Origin: Candidatus Yonathbacteria bacterium RIFCSPHIGHO2_01_FULL_51_10
Lineage (GTDB): Bacteria > Patescibacteriota > Minisyncoccia > Phycocordibacterales > UBA1539_B
NCBI GenBank assembly: GCA_001823505.1
Contig: MHUS01000016.1
Coordinates: 4,555-38,238, forward strand
Length of the DNA: 33,684 nt
Direction: 5' to 3'
Below are positions 28,421 to 33,684 of this stretch, piece by piece (position 1 is the first letter of the stretch; the number at the start of each line of letters is the position of its first letter). The notes beneath the pieces were generated by a model. The model was given only the letters and a program-made list of their open reading frames with translations. It searched no databases and had not been told where the DNA came from. The position numbers and the translations under genes were made by a program.

Positions 28421-29347
28421 TTATTTCATCGCCTCGACGCCGCCCACGATCTCACTCACTTCACGGGTGATGGCGGCCTGGCGCGCTTTGTTAAATTCTC
28501 GGGTGAGATCCTCCGCCACTTCATCCGCCTTATCTGATGCATTCTTCATGGCGACACGCCGCGCAGAATGCTCTGATGCCTGCGCTTCAAGCACCGCGTG
28601 AGTGAGCTCCACCGAGAGCAAAAATGGCACGAGCTCCTCGAGCACGCTTTGCGCAGATGGCTCAAAAAGATATTCCGATACGGTGCCATTTCCATCAGCA
28701 TCAAACGCTGCGAGCCCGGAAAACTTCCCGCGCTCGGGCAAGATGGCATTGACCGTCTCTTCAAGGGCGCGCGGGTCAATGGGAACCATCTGCCGCACCA
28801 CAGCCTCCTGCACCATCGTTGAGCGAAAGTGTGTATAGACAACAAAGACTTTGCCGATCGTCTGGTCATCGGTGAGGCGTATGATATGCTCCACCACTTC
28901 ATGGAGCGCATTCGCAGAAAGTTCATCCTCACGAAGTGGCACATTGTGCTCTATCGTATATCCACGCTTTGAAAAAAATTCATATCCTTTCTTGCCGATC
29001 GTTATGAAGCGAACATCTTCCCGGGCAAGGCCCTGTGCTTCGATATTTCGCGTTGTAGCTTTGAGCACTGAGCTGTTGAGCGCACCGGCGAGTCCTTTGT
29101 CGCTCGTCACCACCACGATCACTGCCCCATTCCCGCTCCGCGGCCGCATGAGCGGATGCACAATCGGCGCGTTGCTGGCAAACACGCGGCGTAGGATCGA
29201 GAGTGCGTGGAGTGCATACGGCCGACCACCCAATGCCGCAACCTGCGCCTTGCGCATCTTCACGGCAGAAACCGCCTCCATCGCCTTGGTGACTTGATGG
29301 GTTTTTTTGACCGAAATGATCTTGCTTTTGATTGACTTAAGTGACAT
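28421..29347 (-). CDS. atpG: ATP synthase gamma subunit, 308 aa
   Basis: The rotating F1 shaft. The N-terminal helix is typical (SLKSIKSKIISVKKTHQVTKAMEAVSAVKMRKAQ), as is the C-terminal helix (SEHSARRVAMKNASDKADEVAEDLTREFNKARQAAITREVSEIVGGVEA). The middle Rossmann-like part has VIVVVTSDKGLAGALNSSV. The length is slightly above the usual 285-295, with extra residues around 200-225 (GLAAFDADGNGTVSE). It follows atpA by 35 nt. The next gene in the operon direction is hicB, not atpD. Confidence 0.97.
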   Translation of the reverse strand: MSLKSIKSKIISVKKTHQVTKAMEAVSAVKMRKAQVAALGGRPYALHALSILRRVFASNAPIVHPLMRPRSGNGAVIVVVTSDKGLAGALNSSVLKATTRNIEAQGLAREDVRFITIGKKGYEFFSKRGYTIEHNVPLREDELSANALHEVVEHIIRLTDDQTIGKVFVVYTHFRSTMVQEAVVRQMVPIDPRALEETVNAILPERGKFSGLAAFDADGNGTVSEYLFEPSAQSVLEELVPFLLSVELTHAVLEAQASEHSARRVAMKNASDKADEVAEDLTREFNKARQAAITREVSEIVGGVEAMK

Positions 29348-29382
29348 ACAAGGTGTGCCCTTCTGAACGCGCGTGGTTTATT

Positions 29383-30945
29383 TTACGCAAAGAATGCCGG
29401 ATGTGTTTCTTTAAAGCGTGCGAGTCCTGCGATCAACTCTTCCTCGGTATCTTTTGCGATCTCATGGCTCGTGCGGATCGTCTCAACGAGCGTACGATGC
29501 TCGGTATCAAAGAAACGCAACAGTGCCTGCTCGCACGCACCCACCTGCTCCACCGGTACGGTATCGAGTACCCCGGAGATAGCGGCGTAGATGCTGATCG
29601 CCTGCCGCTCAAACGACAGCGGCGCATGTTTGTACTGCTTCAAGATCTCAGAAAGTCGGCGACCCTTTTCGATCCGTGCCTTGGTGTCAGAATCAAGGTC
29701 CTGTGAAAATTGCATGAATGCTTCAAGCTCGCGAAATTGCGCAAGCTCGAGGCGAATCTTACCGGCAACTTTTTTCATCGCTTTGGTTTGCGCCGATGAA
29801 CCGACACGAGAAACCGAGAATCCGACATTGATCGCCGGGCGCGTGCCTTTGTTGAAAAGATCCGTATCAAGAAAGATCTGTCCGTCAGTGATCGAGATCA
29901 CATTCGTCGGAATGTATGCTGAGATGTCTCCCTGCTGGGTCTCAATGATAGGAAGCGCGGTGAGCGACCCCCCGCCGAGTTCCTTTGAAAGCTTCGCGGC
30001 ACGCTCAAGGAGACGGGAGTGAAGATAAAACACGTCTCCCGGATACGCCTCGCGACCAGGAGGACGACGCAGGAGGAGCGAGAGTTGCCGATACGCAACG
30101 GCGTGCTTGGAAAGATCGTCGTAGACAACCAACGCGTCTTTGCCTTGTCCCATGAAGAATTCACCGATGGTGGCCCCTGCATACGGAGCGAGAAATTGGA
30201 ATGCGGCCGGATCAGAAGCGCCGGCCACAACGATAATGCTCCACTCCATCGCACCGCGCGCCTCAAGCTCATGGACGAGCTGAGCGACCTTCGATTCTTT
30301 TTGTCCGATCGCCACATAGATACAAATGGGGCGATGCTCTTTTGGCTCACTTGCCTGATTTAAAATGGCATCGATCGCGATGGTTGTTTTGCCTGTTGAT
30401 CGATCACCGATGATGAGCTCGCGCTGGCCGCGCCCGATCGGCACCATGCCGTCGATCGCTTTGATGCCGGTGTGAAGCGGAACGTTAACCGAAGCGCGAT
30501 CGATCACGCCATAGGCAACGCGCTCTATCGGATACATTGTGTCTTTGGGCAACTCACCCTTGCCGTCGATCGCCTCACCCAAGGCGTTCACCACGCGACC
30601 CACCATGGCGTTTGATACCGGAATAGAGAGCACCTTGCCGGTACCGCGTGCGATCATTCCTTCCCGGACCTGCGCACCGTTCCCCAAGACAACCGCTTTA
30701 ACGGAATCTTCCTCAAGGTTGAGTACCAGGCCATAGACAGCGTCCGACTTGCCCAACGTTTCCGCGAGACTCTTCCCTTCCCCGTCATCAAACACGATCA
30801 TCTCCGACATCATCGCGTCCGTAAGACCGTCGATCTCAACAATGCCGTCTCCCACGGAAACAACCGTCCCGATGCGCTCGAGCGCCGCTTCGGGAACGAA
30901 GCCTTGGATCTCTTTGCGGAGTTTTTCTATGATCGTAGTGTTCAT
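29383..30945 (-). CDS. atpA: ATP synthase alpha subunit, 520 aa
   Basis: Non-catalytic nucleotide-binding F1 subunit. Walker A is GDRSTGKT at 180-187 (most species have GDRQTGKT). Other hallmarks are GIKAIDGMVPIGRGQRELIIG, ICIYVAIGQKESKVAQLV, VVYDDLSKHAVAYRQLSLLLRRPPGREAYPGDVFYLHSRLLERA and INVGFSVSRVGSSAQ with the conserved SR arginine that helps catalysis at the beta site. Full length. It follows atpH by 23 nt. No Shine-Dalgarno is seen before the ATG. Confidence 0.98.
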   Translation of the reverse strand: MNTTIIEKLRKEIQGFVPEAALERIGTVVSVGDGIVEIDGLTDAMMSEMIVFDDGEGKSLAETLGKSDAVYGLVLNLEEDSVKAVVLGNGAQVREGMIARGTGKVLSIPVSNAMVGRVVNALGEAIDGKGELPKDTMYPIERVAYGVIDRASVNVPLHTGIKAIDGMVPIGRGQRELIIGDRSTGKTTIAIDAILNQASEPKEHRPICIYVAIGQKESKVAQLVHELEARGAMEWSIIVVAGASDPAAFQFLAPYAGATIGEFFMGQGKDALVVYDDLSKHAVAYRQLSLLLRRPPGREAYPGDVFYLHSRLLERAAKLSKELGGGSLTALPIIETQQGDISAYIPTNVISITDGQIFLDTDLFNKGTRPAINVGFSVSRVGSSAQTKAMKKVAGKIRLELAQFRELEAFMQFSQDLDSDTKARIEKGRRLSEILKQYKHAPLSFERQAISIYAAISGVLDTVPVEQVGACEQALLRFFDTEHRTLVETIRTSHEIAKDTEEELIAGLARFKETHPAFFA

Positions 30946-30968
30946 GGGAATAGCGTTTTGATTAAAAA

Positions 30969-31376
30969 TTATGCGGTTATCATGCGTTGATAGAGTTCAA
31001 GCAGCGCGCGCTTGCCGCTTGCATCAATGATCTTGTCCCGGGTACGCATCCGATAGCCGGTGGAAAGCGTGGGATCAACAGCGAAAGAAAGTGTCTCTGG
31101 GGCAACAGCGAGTGTCCGCGCCGCCTGTGCAATATGCTTGGCCTCTGTCTCAATGATCTCCTTTCGGGCCACCATGACGGTCGTCGTGGCCGCGAGGGTT
31201 TGCTCCTTCATGAGGCGCTCAAACGATGTGCTGATCTTGGGGAGCAGTCGTGTATGCCCGGCCTTGCGCACCACTGCGACAAACCGCTTCATCACCGCCT
31301 CCGCTTCATGGGGGGTAGCGCGTTCAAGCGCCTGCATCAGAGCTTCTGCGTATTCGTGAGCGGTAACCATATTCAT
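30969..31376 (-). CDS. atpH: ATP synthase delta subunit, short form, 135 aa
   Basis: Peripheral-stalk subunit that links the b subunits to the top of F1. The family is weakly conserved; the N-terminal YAEALMQAL, the segment LAATTTVMVARKEI and the end LSTGYRMRTRDKIIDASGKRALLELYQRM fit the pattern (GSxxxRxGDxxxDxSxxxxLxxL) of OSCP/delta. It is about 40 residues shorter than the usual 175-180, mainly in the N-terminal helical domain. Position between atpF and atpA supports the call. It starts 3 nt after the atpF stop. Confidence 0.88.
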   Translation of the reverse strand: MNMVTAHEYAEALMQALERATPHEAEAVMKRFVAVVRKAGHTRLLPKISTSFERLMKEQTLAATTTVMVARKEIIETEAKHIAQAARTLAVAPETLSFAVDPTLSTGYRMRTRDKIIDASGKRALLELYQRMITA

Positions 31377-31379
31377 TGA

Positions 31380-31823
31380 TTATCGTTTTTGTAATACGCG
31401 CTCCGCTGCAAGCACAGCCATCCGCGCGATCTCTTCTTTGCTCTCCATGATCGTGCGGCGCTTTTCCTCCTCGGCACGCTGCTCTGCACGACTGATTATC
31501 GCGGCGCTCTCTTCTGCCGCAGCTTTGACCACCTCCGCGTGCGCTTCAGACGAAACGCGACGTGCCGTCTCGGCAAGTACCTCCGCCTCACGTGTTGCAT
31601 TCATGATGATGTGTCGACGCTCGTCTTCCGCGCCCTTCAGCTCGCGAGCAGCGTGCTGCGCGTCTTCTATGCCGCGCTTGATGTGCGCTTCACGTTCGGC
31701 AACAATGCGCAAGATCGGCCGATAGAGGAACCGGTGCAGAATGAACAACACCACGGCAAAGTTAAGCGCCTGAAACAACAGGAGCTCCCACTTGATACCG
31801 AAGGTTGTGATGATTTGTTCCAT
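31380..31823 (-). CDS. atpF: ATP synthase b subunit, 147 aa
   Basis: Stator subunit. One N-terminal membrane helix (WELLLFQALNFAVVLFILHRFLY) is followed by YRPILRIVAEREAHIKRGIEDAQHAARELKGAEDE and a long coiled coil rich in Ala, Glu and Arg to the end. The length is close to the family norm (150-170). It follows atpE by 28 nt. Only one b-type gene is present, so the stalk should be a homodimer. Confidence 0.96.
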   Translation of the reverse strand: MEQIITTFGIKWELLLFQALNFAVVLFILHRFLYRPILRIVAEREAHIKRGIEDAQHAARELKGAEDERRHIIMNATREAEVLAETARRVSSEAHAEVVKAAAEESAAIISRAEQRAEEEKRRTIMESKEEIARMAVLAAERVLQKR

Positions 31824-31851
31824 GTTTTACGAGTGCGTCCCGTGATACTCC

Positions 31852-32079
31852 TTACGCGTACTTGACGATGAATGCAATAACGATGGCAAAGATCGCAAGC
31901 GCTTCCGCGAACGCAATGCCGATGAACATGAGCGCCTGGATCTTTCCTGACGCCTCAGGGTTGCGGCCGATCGCTTCGAGCGCCTTCCCTGCGATAAGAC
32001 CGATGCCGATGCCCGGCCCGATCATTCCAATCCCGACCGCGAGCGCCATTCCGATAACTTTTGCTGATGCAATATCCAT
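31852..32079 (-). CDS. atpE: ATP synthase c subunit, proton type, 75 aa
   Basis: Two membrane helices joined by the polar loop GRNPEASGKIQ, which contacts gamma and epsilon. The ion-binding carboxylate is the Glu in IAFAEALAIFAIVIAF. The sodium-type signature needs a Gln in helix 1 and Ser or Thr after the Glu. Here helix 1 reads GPGIGIG and the Glu is followed by Ala, so proton coupling is expected. It sits between atpB and atpF. Confidence 0.97.
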   Translation of the reverse strand: MDIASAKVIGMALAVGIGMIGPGIGIGLIAGKALEAIGRNPEASGKIQALMFIGIAFAEALAIFAIVIAFIVKYA

Positions 32080-32107
32080 ATGAATAGGATTAGTGAATAA
32101 AAACGAT

Positions 32108-32845
32108 CTAGTGTGCCTCAGTGACCGCGATCTTGACGAAAAAGAGCGTCAGGAGCGCGAACACCGCCGCCTGGATAAATCCAACGAATACCTCAAACAC
32201 CATGAGCGGTACCGGTAAAAGCCCCGGTAAAAACGCCATGGCAACCATGATGAGCACCTCCCCGGCAAAGATGTTGCCGAACAAACGGAAGGAAAAGGAA
32301 ATGAGGCGGGCTACTTCAGAGAGTAGCTCCATGATCCCCACGAGAAACCCCATCACGGAGCTTACATTAACAAACTTCTTGAAGTACTTCAAGAAGCCCA
32401 GGACGGCGACACCCGTGATCTCGATCACAAAGAACGATATGATCGCGAGGGCAAGCGTCATATTGAAGTCGGTGTTCATTGAACGCAAGAGCGGGGTAAA
32501 TTCATCTACCCCGTGAAAAAACCCGAGGCTGCCGATACCCGGCGTGAACTCCAACGCATTTGCGGTAAAAATAAAGAGAAAGATCGTCATCAAGAGCGGG
32601 AAAAACTTGCGCGCGAGTTTCTTATCCTCAAGGGTCTCCTCAATGTAGGTGAGCACAGAGGTAAAGAGCAGCTCAACGGCAACTTGGACTTTCTTGGGGA
32701 CGAGTGCCACGCGCCGTCCGATCATAGACCCAAAAAAGGCAAGCACCAAAACCACGATCCAGCTCATCAAAAGCGTGTTCGTAATGGGAATATTGCCCAT
32801 ATGTCCAATGACCTCAGGCTTAAGTGAAATATGAATACCCTCCAT
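32108..32845 (-). CDS. atpB: ATP synthase a subunit, 245 aa
   Basis: Membrane subunit of Fo that forms the two proton half-channels. The essential arginine lies in RLISFSFRLFGNIFAGEVLI. The segment LLFTSVLTYIEETL and the final helices FEVFVGFIQAAVFALLTLFFVKIA are typical. About five or six TM helices are visible. It is the first gene of the operon; no atpI precedes it. A terminator-like hairpin with a T tract lies between the predicted promoter and the ATG (32862-32885), a possible attenuator. No Shine-Dalgarno is clear (AGG 8 nt upstream). Confidence 0.97.
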   Translation of the reverse strand: MEGIHISLKPEVIGHMGNIPITNTLLMSWIVVLVLAFFGSMIGRRVALVPKKVQVAVELLFTSVLTYIEETLEDKKLARKFFPLLMTIFLFIFTANALEFTPGIGSLGFFHGVDEFTPLLRSMNTDFNMTLALAIISFFVIEITGVAVLGFLKYFKKFVNVSSVMGFLVGIMELLSEVARLISFSFRLFGNIFAGEVLIMVAMAFLPGLLPVPLMVFEVFVGFIQAAVFALLTLFFVKIAVTEAH

Positions 32846-32856
32846 GAAAATACCTA

Positions 32857-32885
32857 AAAAGAAAGCCCGCCCGAAGGTGGCTTTT
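32857..32885 (-). terminator. Terminator-like hairpin in the atpB leader (possible attenuator)
   Basis: On the minus strand an imperfect stem AAAGCC-ACC / GG-C-GGGCTTT with a TTCG loop is followed by CTTTTT. It starts after the predicted promoter and ends about 12 nt before the atpB ATG. Confidence 0.45.
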
Positions 32886-32896
32886 TGATACGCCCA

Positions 32897-32905
32897 ATAC
32901 TACCA
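32897..32905 (-). promoter_or_regulatory. Probable extended -10 promoter of the ATP synthase operon
   Basis: TGG-TAGTAT on the minus strand, 51 nt before the atpB ATG and just after the terminator of the 100-aa gene. No -35 match is convincing. Confidence 0.4.
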
Positions 32906-32922
32906 CGTTATAGGGCAAAATG

Positions 32923-32948
32923 AAACCCCGCTGTTGCAAGCGGGGGGG
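32923..32948 (-). terminator. Hairpin terminator after the 100-aa cysteine protein gene
   Basis: A 7-bp GC stem (32926-32932 with 32939-32945) with a 6-nt loop is followed on the minus strand by TTTCATTTTG. It lies 26 nt after the stop at 32974. Confidence 0.7.
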
Positions 32949-32973
32949 GTTATCACGTTGATTTTAGGGGGGG

Positions 32974-33276
32974 CTAGGCAGCGACCGTCAGTGGTAGTAT
33001 CGCCAAGAATGAATTGTAGCACCGCGGAGACCCACAGACGGGCCTTGCGAACCTGTGCCCCGTAAGCTGGTCGGTGAGTGCAGGACGGAGCTCGTCAAGC
33101 TTACTACCCAAGATCTCTCCTTCGTTATCGTAGGCCTGCTCAATAACAAGCTTGATCTTTGCCGCGTGCCCTTCGCAATTGAAGCACCGGCTGTTTTCCT
33201 TTTGGAGTTCCCGCCGCGCAAGTACGGACAGCTGCTTGCCTTTAACGTTAATTCTTAACACCTGCTGATTCAGCAT
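32974..33276 (-). CDS. Small cysteine-pair protein of unknown function, 100 aa
   Basis: I do not recognise this protein. It has C31-x-x-C34 (RCFNCEG) and C81-x4-C86 (VCGSPRC), which could bind a metal such as zinc. The middle (about 40-75) looks helical with an acidic stretch. There is no signal peptide. GAGAGGGG lies 5 nt before the ATG at 33276, which supports this start. A promoter (TTGACA-18-TAAACA, 33310-33339) and terminator (32923-32948) frame it as a single-gene unit ahead of the ATP synthase operon. Confidence 0.68.
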   Translation of the reverse strand: MLNQQVLRINVKGKQLSVLARRELQKENSRCFNCEGHAAKIKLVIEQAYDNEGEILGSKLDELRPALTDQLTGHRFARPVCGSPRCYNSFLAILPLTVAA

Positions 33277-33309
33277 AATTCCCCTCTCTGTTGGAACAAA
33301 CCAGCGTTC

Positions 33310-33339
33310 TGTTTATCACATGGGTGTATGGTGTGTCAA
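33310..33339 (-). promoter_or_regulatory. Promoter for the 100-aa cysteine protein gene
   Basis: On the minus strand TTGACA (33334-33339), an 18-nt spacer and TAAACA (33310-33315). A second TTGACG lies just upstream. Confidence 0.55.
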
Positions 33340-33548
33340 TATCACGTCAACTCTTTGCTTCGGTTTACGTTCTTCTTAATTCCGACAATGTTTCGTTCTG
33401 TGGACCCTAGCGGAATTTCTCCCGCGACTAAAATTTTTCGTCAAAAAATTTTGTCTGGGCACCAGTTTATGTTTGTGTACACAAGTCACTAAGTATATTG
33501 TTTCGCTACGCTCACAATCTACATAAGTGCTCGCGACCCCGGCTCGTG

Positions 33549-33637
33549 GTTTTTCTCTGTAGGATCAGAGAAAAACATCACTGCGCCTTCCACAAACTAA
33601 AAATCTGCCGCAGGGCAGATTTTCTTAACGTTTGTGG
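33549..33637. repeat. Paired inverted repeats, possible structured RNA or repeat element
   Basis: One exact 11-bp stem (33549-33559 with 33566-33576) and a nested double stem (33590-33597 with 33630-33637; 33600-33609 with 33614-33623). The inner stem reads AAAATCTGCC on one side and GGCAGATTTT on the other. Confidence 0.65.
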
Positions 33638-33684
33638 TGTTATTTTAGCATTTGCGCGAACCTTTTTTGAACGGAACTCCTGAC

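Larger units (their letters stand above)
33277..33684. other. Gene-free, hairpin-rich region at the right edge
   Basis: No coding region is supported. It contains the promoter of the 100-aa gene and, from about 33400 on, several inverted repeats: an AT-rich stem (33432-33453, loop CGTC), an exact 11-bp stem with a 6-nt loop (33549-33576), and a 10-bp stem (33600-33623, loop GCAG) nested between CCACAAAC (33590-33597) and GTTTGTGG (33630-33637). The stretch 33401-33427, read on the minus strand, looks like a tRNA T arm and acceptor end with a changed T loop. It may be a structured RNA or a dispersed repeat. Confidence 0.5.

Noticed and set aside
31852..32079. Sodium-type c ring
   Set aside because: The helix-1 Gln and the Ser/Thr after the Glu that sodium binding needs are absent.
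33350..33640. tmRNA or SRP RNA gene
   Set aside because: No tag-peptide frame, no paired tRNA-like 5' half and no SRP GGAAGCAGCC-type loop could be found; only a T-arm-like piece is visible.

Overview
The window is a piece of a bacterial chromosome that most resembles the Candidate Phyla Radiation (Patescibacteria), probably Parcubacteria. This is an inference from gene content: two DUF5667 proteins with an ECF sigma factor, a family-4 type uracil-DNA glycosylase with the KYRPP variant, a compact F-type ATP synthase, many small secreted proteins without obvious relatives, and few Shine-Dalgarno sequences in front of the recognisable housekeeping genes. TGA is used as a stop (for example at the ABC ATPase/permease overlap), so the UGA=Gly code of some CPR lineages does not apply. 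Nearly every gene lies on the minus strand; the one clear exception is the uracil-DNA glycosylase.

Layout on + coordinates. 1-8.8 kb: the N-terminal 312 codons of ychF (cut by the left edge), a CapA-like metallophosphatase, two tRNA-Pro genes, a PD-(D/E)XK nuclease with four cysteines, a DEDDy 3'-5' exonuclease, several secreted unknowns and a CAP-domain protein. 8.8-11.3 kb: an ABC-2 exporter pair, a tiny secreted protein and the glycosylase. 11.3-15.3 kb: an envelope-stress-like group with an ECF sigma factor overlapping a DUF5667 membrane protein, a polytopic membrane protein and a second DUF5667 protein. 15.4-17.6 kb: DUF475 and TspO membrane proteins, tRNA-Val and tRNA-Ala, and degenerate tandem copies of the tRNA-Val 5' half. 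17.7-26 kb: a five-gene polysaccharide locus. 26.3-32.9 kb: the complete F1Fo ATP synthase operon in the order BEFHAG-[hicB-hicA]-DC. 32.9-33.7 kb: a small cysteine protein and a hairpin-rich region without genes.

The polysaccharide locus is the best candidate for an undescribed system. In transcription order it holds a DPMS-type GT2 (polyprenyl-phosphate sugar synthase), a flippase-like (UPF0104/AglD-type) membrane domain fused to a GH8 glucanase domain, a BcsA-like processive GT2 without PilZ, a GT39-type membrane glycosyltransferase ending in a LysM domain, and a secreted GH8 with a C-terminal beta-rich domain. Synthesis, lipid-linked sugar supply, trimming and wall binding could all be served by one locus, with two unusual domain fusions. 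No BcsB or BcsC is present.

Two gene-start styles appear side by side. Many recognisable genes have no Shine-Dalgarno, and several have a -10 element 6-8 nt before the ATG, so they may be leaderless. Six short unknown genes instead have a strong Shine-Dalgarno, mostly a TTGACA-type promoter, and a hairpin terminator, like independent expression cassettes. A HicBA toxin-antitoxin pair with its own promoter sits inside the ATP synthase operon, between the gamma and beta subunit genes.
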